NCBI RefSeq assembly: GCF_026891975.1
Contig: NZ_JAPTGB010000008.1
Span: forward strand, 23,708 to 87,707
Origin: Methanocorpusculum petauri
GTDB taxonomy: Archaea > Halobacteriota > Methanomicrobia > Methanomicrobiales > Methanocorpusculaceae
Length of the DNA stretch: 64,000 nucleotides
Direction: 5' to 3'
Of this stretch, positions 26,657 through 36,700 are shown piece after piece. The notes beneath the pieces were generated by a model. That model had not been told where the DNA came from, ran no database searches, and was given only the letters and a program-made list of their open reading frames with translations. The position numbers were made by a program, and so were the translations under genes. Every line of letters starts with the position of its first letter. Position 1 is the first letter of the stretch.

Positions 26657-27913
26657 TTACCACTCCACCATATGCGCAACCTCATCGCGCTTCTCCCTGA
26701 ACTCCCGTAAAAAGTTCCTGACCCGCTCAAGCGTCTCCTTCTTGCAGGTTCCGCACATCAGCTCTCCCGCTTTACAGGCGCGGCACATCCCGGCAAGCTC
26801 TTTGTCATCATCCTGCATGTGGAATCTGTTCAGCTGATAGATCGAACACTTCTCCGGTTCGCCGCCAAGCTTTTTCTGTTCCTCAAGCGTCTGTCGTCCG
26901 CCGGTAAGTGCTCCCATGATCTTCTTTTTGACATCCTTGTCGGGATCATCAAACCAGACCAGACTGTCCGGAACACTTGAAGACATCTTCCCTCCCTGCA
27001 ATCCCTGGAGGAAGCTGTGGTAGGTTGCGGACGGCAACAGAAAACCAAAACCGCCGAACGCACGCTCAACCTCCCGGACAACTGCATCGACTTCATCCGC
27101 GGTATGTCCGGCGGGTAGATCGATATGTCCCTCATACTTTTTTGCACCGCAAAACCGCTTTGCCACCGCGTCGAGCGCCCCCTCCGGCGCATTCTTGACG
27201 CGGATACTGATGTGGGTCCCGCGATCCTCCACCAGAAACATCCGCAGCGCATTCGTAATGTCGCGGGTCAGCCGGATGTGCGGGTCCTGATCGATTCCTA
27301 CCGGCACAACCGTCGGTGCAACTCCTGCGACCAGCTGCGGGTAGAGAATATCCGCGACCTGCATTGAAACCGACACTGCATGGGCAAGCTCGGTTTCCGG
27401 CCCGAATCCGTAGATTGCCGAAAGCTCTGAGAAGTTGACCTTTGTTGCCGCTTCGAATGCGAGATCCTTTAACGCATTATTGCGGCGCTGGGAGTATATC
27501 TCACCGGAAAATCCGAGTGCATACAGGCATTCCATATACTCGCGGGCGTACCGGTCGCACGCATCCCAGGACAGACCGCGGACTGCATGCGCCTCGCGGT
27601 CTGCCATGGAAATGAATCCTTTTCCTCCCTGCTGAATGTGCCAGACGACTTCCTTCATGACCATCAGGTGACCGAAATGGGGATGACCGCTCGGCATAAA
27701 TCCTGTCAGCACATGGAACGGTTTCTTCTGTACAATCGCGTCCGCCACCGCATCATACCCGCGGTGACCTGCGACAATGTCACGGCGGATAAATACCGGC
27801 TGGTCAGCTATCTTTTCCTTGACCGGTGCAAACGGTTCGATGCCGAAATCGGCAATCAACCGGTTAATATCCATTTTGGGCGTACTGGACCAGGGGTTAA
27901 TCTGTTCTGCCAT
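26657..27913 (-). CDS. trpS: Tryptophanyl-tRNA synthetase
   Basis: 418 residues. The class I HIGH motif appears in SGHPHFGHLM (about 77-86) and the KMSKS motif as GGKMSSSVPDS (about 308). The long C-terminal part with CRACKAGELMCGTC is a zinc-type Cys cluster seen in some archaeal TrpS proteins. I start at the ATG at 27913 (MAEQINPW), which has GTGAG six bases upstream. It lies between endA and pheS in the operon. Confidence 0.96.
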   Translation of the reverse strand: MAEQINPWSSTPKMDINRLIADFGIEPFAPVKEKIADQPVFIRRDIVAGHRGYDAVADAIVQKKPFHVLTGFMPSGHPHFGHLMVMKEVVWHIQQGGKGFISMADREAHAVRGLSWDACDRYAREYMECLYALGFSGEIYSQRRNNALKDLAFEAATKVNFSELSAIYGFGPETELAHAVSVSMQVADILYPQLVAGVAPTVVPVGIDQDPHIRLTRDITNALRMFLVEDRGTHISIRVKNAPEGALDAVAKRFCGAKKYEGHIDLPAGHTADEVDAVVREVERAFGGFGFLLPSATYHSFLQGLQGGKMSSSVPDSLVWFDDPDKDVKKKIMGALTGGRQTLEEQKKLGGEPEKCSIYQLNRFHMQDDDKELAGMCRACKAGELMCGTCKKETLERVRNFLREFREKRDEVAHMVEW

Positions 27914-27934
27914 AAATCTCACAATTTTGCTATG

Positions 27935-28960
27935 TTATAGTTTCATACGGGCGAATTCGATGAAGGTGACAGTCGCCTTTTCCATACAGGCAAAGAGCAT
28001 CTTCTTTTTCACACTGTGGGCAAGCCGGACCGATCGGGAGATGACGCTCATCGGCATGGAGAGATCATTCGCGCAGGCGTGCACGAGCATCTCGGAGTGT
28101 TTCCCTTCTTCGGTGTACACCCGGAAATGATGACCATACTTGTAACCGGTACGGGGTGACCAGCCAATGCCGCGGAAGTACCGGTACACGATCATCTTGT
28201 CCGCAAACTCCGGATCATATGCTGCTGCAAGGTCCTCATACTCCTCTGCGGTCATCTCCGGCGTAAGCGAGAGTCTCCCTGACTCAAGCAGCCAGCATAC
28301 CTCAACAGGTGCAAGAAACAGCCGGTTTGCATCCAGCATCGTGCCATACCAGCTGCTCTTGAGTGTTTCAGTAATACCGGTCCCGTCCTCCGCAACATAG
28401 GCGGGAGTTCCCGCTAAGATAGCCGGAATCTTCGGCAGACTCTCTGATGTGGGGAGAACAAAACCCTCTTTTGCGGCGGGATGAATAATCCGGATCTCAT
28501 AGTAGGTCAGTTCATGTTCGTCGTCAACCACGGCAAGCAGGAACTGCTTGCGCATGTTTGCTGCGGTCTGTGCCTCACGAAGAATGACGGAGAGATCCAC
28601 TATATCTCGTTCCGACAAGACACGCAGCAGATACCTTGACTGCCCGTGTCCGGGGCGCTGACCGCGGGGGAATATCCGGAAATCCTGCGGCCCAGTGGTG
28701 ATAACAAAGCCGCGCTCGCGGATATCTCGATAGACAATGAACCTGCGGAGAAATCCGGGTGATGCAGCATTTTCGGCAAGAAGAGAATCAAAGGACCAGC
28801 CGTCGATCTGAATCTTTCCGCGCGCTATAAGGTAAAGGGCTTCAACGACAGCAAGCCGGAGATTTCCGGTTTTTTCCACGCGACCGTAACCGTTCTGCTC
28901 GTAGAAAACCTTTGCCTCCGGCGGTGCCAGAACTTGTGTGCCATCGAATTGTGCCTTCAC
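27935..28960 (-). CDS. endA: tRNA splicing endonuclease, double-length type
   Basis: 341 residues, about twice the 170-180 of homotetrameric EndA, so it is the two-unit type in which one half is catalytic. The catalytic triad is in the C-terminal half: Tyr in GYKYGHHFRVY, His in KHSEMLVHA and Lys in AHSVKKKML. The N-terminal half is a structural repeat without the full triad (FLRRFIVYRDIRERGFVI...). It cuts the bulge-helix-bulge at introns of pre-tRNA and rRNA. The start is a GTG. It is the first gene of the operon that continues with trpS, fitting because archaeal tRNA-Trp usually carries an intron. Confidence 0.93.
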   Translation of the reverse strand: MKAQFDGTQVLAPPEAKVFYEQNGYGRVEKTGNLRLAVVEALYLIARGKIQIDGWSFDSLLAENAASPGFLRRFIVYRDIRERGFVITTGPQDFRIFPRGQRPGHGQSRYLLRVLSERDIVDLSVILREAQTAANMRKQFLLAVVDDEHELTYYEIRIIHPAAKEGFVLPTSESLPKIPAILAGTPAYVAEDGTGITETLKSSWYGTMLDANRLFLAPVEVCWLLESGRLSLTPEMTAEEYEDLAAAYDPEFADKMIVYRYFRGIGWSPRTGYKYGHHFRVYTEEGKHSEMLVHACANDLSMPMSVISRSVRLAHSVKKKMLFACMEKATVTFIEFARMKL

Positions 28961-29058
28961 GCGGGTATAAGTTTGTTTTATGGAATCATTAAAGAAGTGT
29001 CTTCTGCCCGAGCGGCATCCACAAACATACTAATACCCTAACGTAAAACATACTATAC

Positions 29059-30387
29059 ATGATCAAATACGCAAAAGCAGTTCTTATCCTTCTGCTGATG
29101 GCGGTCATCTGCTGCGGAGGCGCGTCCGCAGGCACTGTTGAGAATCTCAACGTGACCTATCAGCTTGGCGGAACCTATATCAACGCCGAAGCAGTTGCGT
29201 CTGCAAACGACGGAGGTTTCTTCCTCGGCATGGCCAACAGTTCCGGCGCAGTTCTCTTAAAAACAGATGCTGCGGGAAAAGAAATCTGGCGTACGGCTCT
29301 CCCCGGTGACGATGTCAGATCTCTTGCTACCCTTGATGACGGGGGTGCTGTCCTCACTACCGTCGTCCGAACGGTTGATGGTTCTGAAGAGACCGGTTAT
29401 ACCTTTGACGGAGACACAAATCTCGTCAGAGTCGACAAAAGCGGTAGCATCCTCTGGCAGGAACGTCTTCCCGGAATCGGTTCAGGCGACATTGCCGTCT
29501 CTGACAACGTAATCCACTTTGCCGGATGGTTCTGGGAAAGCAATACCGGATTTACCCAGAGTTATCTGCTCTCGACCGGCGCACCCGGCAACGACCAGAT
29601 CCGTCTCGGCAATGAGACCGCGTCTATGATTCCGCTTGCGATGCTTCTTGAGGATGACGGCACACTCGTTCTTACCGGGGGAACCACCTCCTATCTTACC
29701 GAGGAAAGTGCCTATGCCTGGATTGCAAAAGTCAAGAACGGTGTTGTCCAGAGCCAGAGCATTATACGGACCGGCAGCACTGATCCGATGTATGGCGCAG
29801 GTGCATGCGGATATGCCATCGCACGTGCACATGATGGAGGTTACCTTGTGGTTGGTTCCAACCCGCCGTTTGGTGTGACATGGGCCGGCGGACTTGGCTG
29901 GGCAGCACATGTCAGGAGCGACCTTTCCAATTCCTGGGTCAATGAACTTCCCGGATGCTACGTTCCCTATGCAGTTGTCCAGTTTGGTGACGGGTACCTC
30001 ATTGCCGGAATGGACGGTTATGATGATCCTGTCTGGCTGACGCTTTCGGTCGGCGGTGCAATCACCGACCGTGAAAAAATATCCCAGAGCGGCAAACGGT
30101 CAATGTATAATGACGTTGCATCCATCTCCGACGGTTCTGCCGCACTTGTCGGATGGGTCATGATGGACAGTTCTGCCGAGGGCATTCTTATCACCCTGTC
30201 CGCTACCGGGACCCCGACAGTAGCTCCCACCACTTCAACCGGTGCGGAGGGTGCAGGTCTGTGGATTGCCGGAGCTGCAGTGGTAATTCTCATTCTTGCC
30301 GGAGCTGTGTACTTCCTTGTGATCCGAAAACCCGAATCCGAACCCGCGAAAAAGAAATCCGCAAAAAAAGGCGGAAAGAAAAACTAA
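29059..30387 (+). CDS. Secreted, membrane-anchored beta-propeller-like protein
   Basis: 442 residues. A cleavable-type signal (MIKYAKAVLILLLMAVICC...ASAG) is followed by repeated short blades with DGG motifs (ANDGGFFLGMAN, LDDGGAVLTTV, HDGGYLVVGS, FGDGYLIAGM, SDGSAALVGW), separated by about 50-80 residues, which suggests a beta-propeller. A Thr/Pro linker (TPTVAPTTSTG) precedes one C-terminal helix (LWIAGAAVVILILAGAVYFLVI) and a Lys-rich cytoplasmic tail. It is probably a cell-surface protein; ligand unknown. It is divergent from endA. Confidence 0.75.
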   Translation: MIKYAKAVLILLLMAVICCGGASAGTVENLNVTYQLGGTYINAEAVASANDGGFFLGMANSSGAVLLKTDAAGKEIWRTALPGDDVRSLATLDDGGAVLTTVVRTVDGSEETGYTFDGDTNLVRVDKSGSILWQERLPGIGSGDIAVSDNVIHFAGWFWESNTGFTQSYLLSTGAPGNDQIRLGNETASMIPLAMLLEDDGTLVLTGGTTSYLTEESAYAWIAKVKNGVVQSQSIIRTGSTDPMYGAGACGYAIARAHDGGYLVVGSNPPFGVTWAGGLGWAAHVRSDLSNSWVNELPGCYVPYAVVQFGDGYLIAGMDGYDDPVWLTLSVGGAITDREKISQSGKRSMYNDVASISDGSAALVGWVMMDSSAEGILITLSATGTPTVAPTTSTGAEGAGLWIAGAAVVILILAGAVYFLVIRKPESEPAKKKSAKKGGKKN

Positions 30388-30407
30388 ATTAAATCTTTTT
30401 TTAGTAT

Positions 30408-31217
30408 TTAGTATGATGTCGGATGCGGTCGGATTTTTATCGGTTCCTGCTGATAGCCTTCCGGCACCTCAATATCAAAACAGCAGGCAGGATACCCTTG
30501 GGTCATGCATTCGATCTCCTCCACCCGCACCGGTTGCTTAAAGTATGCCGAAAAAATTGCCGTCAGAACTCCGCGTGAAATAACACAGCAGCCGTGCTCT
30601 GTCTTTGGCAACACCATGCACTCGTAGCATTTATAAATCTCCAGCCGCAGCGGCGAAGAGGAACGGATGCGCATATCTCCGAGCCCGTATCTCACCCAGA
30701 ACTTGATCACATTCTCAATCGTCTTTTCCAGTGTCTCTGCAACCAAATACACCGAGACCGATTCACCCAGCATTTCACCTCCCCGCATCATGATCGGATC
30801 GATCCTGATCCCTGCCTCAAGCAGCGCCACCTGAATAATATGAGGGATAATCTGGCGGTAGTCGACATTGTCATACTTAATGTAGCACTGGCGGATCAGT
30901 TCACGGAATTCATTGTTTCCGGTCTGGCGACACGGCTGAATGTCAGCAAGATGCGACGAAGTCAGATAATACATCTTTTTGCGGGCATCCCCCGGGACTG
31001 GCCGGGATGCAATAAGTCCTGCATCAATCAGCGCGTTGACATGCACCGACACCGTTGATTTGGACAGACCCGTGTATTCCATAATCCGGGAAAAAGATAC
31101 CTCTCCTTCATCACGGACAAGAAATAGAATACTGTTCCTGACCGGACTGCTTACTGCCGTAACAGTACCATCACTGGAGAACAATTTAAGATGCTGGGCA
31201 TGATCTAGATCTGGCAT
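30408..31217 (-). CDS. msvR: MsvR-type redox regulator (ArsR-like HTH plus V4R domain)
   Basis: 269 residues. The N-terminal winged helix (SPVRNSILFLVRDEGEVSFSRIMEYTGLSKSTVSVHVNALIDAGLI) is followed by a C-terminal V4R domain with several Cys (YKCYECMVLPK, HGCCVIS, CMTQGYPACCFDI). This is the MsvR architecture known in methanogens, where redox state of V4R cysteines controls DNA binding and MsvR acts on its own gene and on the F420H2 oxidase gene. Here fprA lies 1 kb away with fae between. A 29-bp inverted repeat covers the expected transcription start just upstream. The exact gene name is inference from architecture plus context. Confidence 0.8.
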   Translation of the reverse strand: MPDLDHAQHLKLFSSDGTVTAVSSPVRNSILFLVRDEGEVSFSRIMEYTGLSKSTVSVHVNALIDAGLIASRPVPGDARKKMYYLTSSHLADIQPCRQTGNNEFRELIRQCYIKYDNVDYRQIIPHIIQVALLEAGIRIDPIMMRGGEMLGESVSVYLVAETLEKTIENVIKFWVRYGLGDMRIRSSSPLRLEIYKCYECMVLPKTEHGCCVISRGVLTAIFSAYFKQPVRVEEIECMTQGYPACCFDIEVPEGYQQEPIKIRPHPTSY

Positions 31218-31228
31218 GGTGTTTTCAT

Positions 31229-31273
31229 GGCTTTTCGCGTCTATTTTCCGAAAAGCCTAATTTGAATATAATT
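31229..31273 (-). promoter_or_regulatory. Promoter and inverted-repeat operator of msvR
   Basis: GGCTTTTCG (31229-31237) and CGAAAAGCC (31249-31257) are perfect 9-bp arms with an 11-nt spacer. A TATA-like AATTATATTC lies at 31264-31273 on the minus strand, placing transcription start near 31243, inside the palindrome. The TTCG/CGAA core resembles what I recall of MsvR boxes, so autorepression is plausible. Confidence 0.55.
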
Positions 31274-31340
31274 TGCCGCGAACAGATAAGAATGTTCGTG
31301 ATGGTGCAAAGAAAGTACTGGTGAACTACCTGAAAAAAGA

Positions 31341-31886
31341 TTAGTTGAAGGGATGGACTGCTGAATTCTTCTTTGCCAGAATTTCATCCACCTTCGGTTC
31401 ACCGGTAACGGCACGCTTGATTGCAAGTTTTGTTGCCTCATAGTTCCAGTCATGCACCTTCTTCTTGTCTGCCGCATCCCATTCGATGAAGACAGATGCA
31501 ATGATCAACAGATCCTCGGCCTTCTCTTTGGGAATAACACCCTCCTCAACTGAATCCATAACTGCCATTGCAACAGCATGCTGGGCGGGACCGAACATCA
31601 TTACCGCCTGACCAGCGTTTTTCATGGTAACTTTATTGACCATCAGTGTTGCCGGTTTTGGCGGCAGGTTCGGAGTGACAACCGCGAGAAGCGGTGTGTG
31701 TCCTTTCTGCGGAGAAGCAAGCGCACTCACGAAGGCCTGCTCAACGGAACTTCCTTTTGGTCCGATCACAAGATCGATGTGGGCAACTTCTGCACCCTCG
31801 CCGACCAGTGCTTCTCCAAACATTACGCGGGTAAACGGAGAAATTGCTCCCCCTACCGCATTGTCAACGCTTTGTAAAAATCCCAT
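31341..31886 (-). CDS. fae: Formaldehyde-activating enzyme
   Basis: 181 residues. Nearly the whole Fae consensus is present: GEALVGEGAEVAHIDLVIGPKGS with the active-site His (residue 36), LLAVVTPNLPPKPATLMVNKVT, MFGPAQHAVAMAVMDSVEEGVIP, VFIEWDAAD, YNYEATK-like NYEATKLAIKRAV and the end SAVHPF. It condenses formaldehyde with tetrahydromethanopterin to methylene-H4MPT. I start at ATG 31886, preceded by GAGGTA; further in-frame upstream sequence overlaps the promoter. About 14 extra N-terminal residues precede the usual bacterial start. No hexulose-phosphate synthase domain is fused. Confidence 0.95.
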   Translation of the reverse strand: MGFLQSVDNAVGGAISPFTRVMFGEALVGEGAEVAHIDLVIGPKGSSVEQAFVSALASPQKGHTPLLAVVTPNLPPKPATLMVNKVTMKNAGQAVMMFGPAQHAVAMAVMDSVEEGVIPKEKAEDLLIIASVFIEWDAADKKKVHDWNYEATKLAIKRAVTGEPKVDEILAKKNSAVHPFN

Positions 31887-31910
31887 GTTAGTACCTCGCG
31901 GGCTAATTCC

Positions 31911-31964
31911 AGATCTTTTCAGATCTGCTGATCTGTTGGTATGGTGGTGAGTTGTTAAATATTT
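31911..31964 (-). promoter_or_regulatory. Promoter and AGATCT repeats of fae
   Basis: TTAAATATTT at 31955-31964 is the likely TATA box, with transcription start near 31935. AGATCT occurs at 31911 and 31921 and a variant TGATCT at 31929, giving three near-regular copies in the first bases of the leader. They may be an operator or simply chance. Confidence 0.4.
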
Positions 31965-32093
31965 GCTCTTCGGGGATACAAAACAGCTTGACATCCTTGT
32001 TTTCATCTATCGTGTAATCTCTTTAGTTCACAATGTAAATTTAACATAAAAACAGTATTTACTCATAAAATATAGTCTCTCAATTGAACTGAA

Positions 32094-32170
32094 AGTGCCC
32101 ATTACAAAAGTGCCGCTATCTAATATGTATTAAATATCAAGAACAAATATGTGATCAACCACTGGGCACT
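32094..32170 (+). promoter_or_regulatory. Promoter of fprA framed by AGTGCC inverted repeats
   Basis: TATTAAATATC (32128-32138) is the TATA box, predicting a start near 32160 and a leader of about 50 bases. AGTGCCCA (32094-32101) and its exact complement TGGGCACT (32163-32170) flank it, and a further half-site, AGTGCC, lies at 32109-32114. The arrangement suggests control by a dimeric regulator. Confidence 0.45.
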
Positions 32171-32211
32171 GTGGCTTTGTATCCTGCTGCAGTCCGGGAT
32201 GGGAAATTACC

Positions 32212-33435
32212 ATGTTAAAAGCAGTAAAAATTAAGAACGGCGTCTACTGGGTAGGAGCCATTGACTGGAACATTCGTGACTACCACGGCTACACACTTCC
32301 GGGAACCACCTACAACGCATATCTTGTCATCGGCGACAAGGTTGCACTGATTGACGGAACCTATCCCGGACACGAGTGGCAGCTGATTGAACGTATTGAA
32401 TCGGTTCTTCCGCTGGAGAAGATCGACTACATCGTTGCAAACCACATTGAGATCGACCACTCCGGTTCCCTCCCGCTTCTTTCCAAGAAGCTCCCGAACG
32501 TCCCGATCTACATGACCGAGATTGCCAAGAAAGGATTTGCACGCCACTACGACACGAGTGCGTGGAACATTCACACCATCAAAAATCTCGAAAACCTGCC
32601 CCTTGGCGGCGGCAAGACCCTGACCTTCCTTGAGGCACCGTTCCTTCACTGGCCTGACTCCATGTTTACCTATCTCGGTGAAGACAAGATTCTCTTCCCG
32701 AACGATGCATTCGGCCAGCACGTCGCATCCAGCGAGCGTTTCGACGATGAGCTCGGTATTGATGTTGCCATGGAGCATGCAGCAAAGTTCGTAGCAAACC
32801 TGATCGTCCCGCTCTCTCCGAAAGTTCTCAAGAAACTCGGTGAAGTTACCGAACTTGGTGTGCCAATTGAGATGATTGCACCGTCGCACGGTATCATTTG
32901 GAGAAGCCACGCAGCAGACATCATCAACGCCTATGTCAATTGGGCAAACGGTGTTTCCAAGAACAAGATCACCATCGTCTATGACACGATGCATTACTCG
33001 ACCGGCATCGCAGCTCAGTACATTGCCGAGGGAGCAATCTCTGAAGGCGTTGAAGTCAAGGTTGATCTCCTCAAAGACGGACGCTATGAAGGTGTCCACA
33101 GATCCGATGTCGTCCGCGACATTCTTGACTCAAAAGCGGTCATCGTCGGATCGCCTACTCTCGAAGACTATCCGCTGCCGACGGTTGCAGGATTCCTGTA
33201 CTATCTGATGGGAATCAGACCGGGCAAACAGACCCAGAAGAAGATCGGATTTGCCTTCGGATCCAACGGCGGCAAAGGCGGAGCACCCAAAGTCATCACC
33301 GAACTTTTGGAAAAGGCAGGTATTCAGATCTGCCACGATCCGATCGAGTTCACCTACCGTCCGGATCAGGCGGACAAGGAAAAATTCTTTGCCCTTGGAC
33401 AGGAAATCGCAAAAGAGATCAAAAAGATGCCGTAA
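32212..33435 (+). CDS. fprA: F420H2 oxidase / flavodiiron protein
   Basis: 407 residues. The metallo-beta-lactamase-like half carries the di-iron ligands: NHIEIDHSG (H-x-E-x-D-H, about 82-88), the His in FLHWPD, the Asp in FPNDAFG and a late His in APSHG. The flavodoxin half begins near 253 (KITIVYDTMHYSTGIAAQYIA) with FMN-binding loops (VGSPTLEDYPLP, FGSNGGKGG). It reduces O2 to water with electrons from coenzyme F420H2, protecting the anaerobe from oxygen. Its neighbour msvR is the expected regulator. Confidence 0.95.
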   Translation: MLKAVKIKNGVYWVGAIDWNIRDYHGYTLPGTTYNAYLVIGDKVALIDGTYPGHEWQLIERIESVLPLEKIDYIVANHIEIDHSGSLPLLSKKLPNVPIYMTEIAKKGFARHYDTSAWNIHTIKNLENLPLGGGKTLTFLEAPFLHWPDSMFTYLGEDKILFPNDAFGQHVASSERFDDELGIDVAMEHAAKFVANLIVPLSPKVLKKLGEVTELGVPIEMIAPSHGIIWRSHAADIINAYVNWANGVSKNKITIVYDTMHYSTGIAAQYIAEGAISEGVEVKVDLLKDGRYEGVHRSDVVRDILDSKAVIVGSPTLEDYPLPTVAGFLYYLMGIRPGKQTQKKIGFAFGSNGGKGGAPKVITELLEKAGIQICHDPIEFTYRPDQADKEKFFALGQEIAKEIKKMP

Positions 33436-33788
33436 ATCAGGGATTCTATTCCCGCATCTTCTTTTTTTAGTATTTTAGTATATTAGAGTTAGAGCCGGAT
33501 CAGTCGCCATAATCTGAAAAACTCTGCGACATCATCATCAAAAGAAAAGAATTTTTGTAGGCATGAGACAGAACTCCCCTCTTCCCCACAACTACAATAG
33601 TATTCTCTGCGTATTACCATATGAATCTTGCGGACGGCTGATACATTGGGAAAGGAGAATCATGTACAAAATGCCTCCATTATAATCAGAGTGGGGGATA
33701 TTCTGCATGGAAGCGCCGAACCTCGACACTGTCCTTCACCCGGATTGGATCAGGTTTATTGCATTTTGCCGCACACGTAAACAACAGA
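33436..33788 (+). other. Intergenic region between fprA and the addB-like gene
   Basis: T-run CTTTTTTTAG just after fprA (about 33460-33470) probably ends that transcript. TTTATT at 33755-33760 stands about 31 bases before the ATG at 33789 and is a good TATA candidate for the next gene. Otherwise I see no gene, repeat or strong structure. Confidence 0.5.
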
Positions 33789-36700
33789 ATGGCTGCGACG
33801 ATCCGTTACGGATTACCGGGAACCGCGCTTGATGCATATACTGCGGAGTATCTCTCGGAGTCTAAAGGTCGCCCTGCCGGTGTGTGGATGATTCTACCAG
33901 TAAACCGCCTGGCAGAAACACTGAAACAGGACATGGCTGCACAGAAAATTCCATTCATCCCCTCCCGGATCACAACCGTATCTGCATTTGCCGAGACCGT
34001 TGTAACCGCTGCATACCCTGGTGTGCGCATTCTCTCTCCGGTTGAACAGAAACTCATCTTCTCCCGCATTGTTGAGAACAGTCCCGAACTGTGTCGTCTG
34101 CTCTCCCCAAAAACAGATATCGCGGACTCTTCCGGAAGATCTATGGGATTATCATCGGTGGAAAATCTTGTCACACTCTACAACACGCTCAGGTTCCGGC
34201 GTGCCGCACTCCCGAAAGGAAATGACAGACTTGCGGCTCTTTCATCAGTGTTTACTGCGTATGAGAATTTCTGTGAGATCGAACAGATCGCAGATTCACC
34301 CGCCGTTCTTCGTCTTGCCGCAGATGCAGTCCGCTGCGGAAAGTTTCCGCTGCAATCTGTGTACCTCTATGGTATCTTCTCGCCGAAAGAACTTGAGGCG
34401 GATCTGTTGGATGCGGTACGGATTGCTGCAAACCGGATCTCCGAGTTTGTTCCTCATGCCGCAAACGACAAAATTTTTCCTCCCCGCGAAGATGTGCTGC
34501 CTGACGGGAGTGATACAGGAGACTTTGCCGAGTCGGTGTTTCAGCAGCTTTCCATCTCTCCTGATCTGCCGATCAAAAAGATCGGTGTTTTCAGTAACCG
34601 CATCGCCGAACTTTCCGCGATTGCAGAAGAGATCTGCTGTCTTATCGAAAGCGGAGTAAAACCCGGAGACATTGCGGTACTCACACCGGAAGTCCCGCTG
34701 TATGCAGAACTTGCCGGAGAACTGTTCTCCGATTTTTCCGCGAACGGAAAATCTCTGGAGTTTACCAGTTCCATCGGTCATCCGCTGTTTCGAAGCAGAT
34801 CCATAGCTGCGGTGTTTTCTCTTCTGAAAACAGTTCTTGGAAATTACACTGCTCCGGATATGACAACCCTCTTCTCATATCCGTACTTTTTCTGGGGGGA
34901 GCGCTATATCCCGCCTCGCGATCTCACCTGTATCTCCCGCTCTGCCGAGATCACCGGCGGCAGGCGACAGTGGCTGGAGTATCCGAAGGCCTTGCGTGCA
35001 AGATTTGTGGCAGGCATGGATGATCCTGAAATCCCTGCCCCGGAAAAATCAGAGCTTGCCGCCAAAGTTCAGAGAATCGATACCATCCTGAAAAAATTAG
35101 AGGACGTCTTCACCCTGTTAGACCAGCTCAGCAGAAAAAATCGTTCCGCCTCGGAGTTTGTCACCGTTTTACGCCACATCTTTGCGGAACTCAGTTACCC
35201 TCAGGGCCATCTCGGCAGACGTCTTCCGCGGGAAGACGCGGCGGCAGTTGAGAGGTTCTCTTCGGTTCTTGCAGACATTGATGCGGCGGAAACTCTGATG
35301 CGACCGGAACGCATCTCTCTTGGCAGGTTTTATGCAATGCTCTTTGCCTTCGTCAAGTCAGTACAGAGTTCCCCCCCACCCTCAGGAAATGCCGAAAATG
35401 AGGTGAAAATTCTCGGATTCCGTGAGATCGTTCACCAGAAAATTCCGTATGTCTTCCTCGCCGGTCTCACTGCGGACGTACTTCCCCGTGTGCATCCCCG
35501 GTTGCCGTTTCTGACCATGACCGAGACGCTTGAAGCAGGAACACAGACCTATGAAGAAACCCTCCGAGAGGAGCGGTATGCGTTTTTATCGGCTATTCTT
35601 GCGGCAGAGGATGCTGTATATCTTTCTGCTCCTGCAAGTGATGATGGTTCCGCAAAAATTCCGTCTGCATGGCTGAAGATGTTTGATCTGCCGAATACTG
35701 GGTGGAACTGCAGAGAACTCCGCCATTCAGCGTCCTGGCTTTCGGAACATGCAGGCCGTCTGATTTCGGAGGGAAGATGGGAGGAAGGTCTTGACTGTTC
35801 CCGTCTTCCGGATCTGTCCGATGCGGCACGACGGATCGAAATTGAGACAGTTGAACGTGCCGGACCTCCTGCAACCATCTATGACGCGGTTTTTTCCTCC
35901 CACCCGCTTCAGGAACAGTTCAAAACCCGGTACAGTGCCGGGGCATGCTTTACCGTAACTGATCTGGAACGGTATGCCGCCTGTCCGTTCCGCTGGTACA
36001 CGGAGCTGCATCTGCGGCTGATACCGCATCCCGACCCGGAAAGTGATGAGCGGCCGGAACTCGGGAACGTCATTCATAAAACAATGTACCGGTTGATCAC
36101 CGAGTCGGAGAACTTCCCTCCATCGAAAGAAACGCGGGATGCCGCTGTATCCGATCTCCTGAAGATTGCGGATGAAGAGTTTTCCAAAGTCGGCCTTGCA
36201 ACGCCGAAGTGGCAGAGTCTGCGCAACCGGTACATCGGTACGCCCTCATATCCGGGCAGACTTTCCGAGGTAATTGATCACGAGATTGCGCTTGCCGAAA
36301 CCGGCAGCGTCACCCCAAAAGAGCTGCTGGAATATCCCTTCTCCATGGCGGAAATGCCGGGTGTTCTGCTTCCTGACGGAAGCGAACTGCGGGTGGAGGG
36401 AAGAGTTGACCGTATTCGTTTTTTGGGGGGAACATACATCGTAACCGACTACAAAACAGGCAGGGCAAAAAATACTGCGGAGATAGAATCCGGCAGATCC
36501 CTGCAGCTTCCGCTCTACCTTGCGGCGATGGACCATCTTCATCCCGACTGGACACGGGGCGGGGGAACCTACTACCGGATAGCGGCGGGTGCGGTTGAAG
36601 AGACAAATCCGCTGAGCCGTGATGCGGACTGTTTTGTACCCAATGCCCTGCTGCATGCGGTACGCTGCCGTGCCGGCATGCAGCAGGGCCGATGTCAGCC

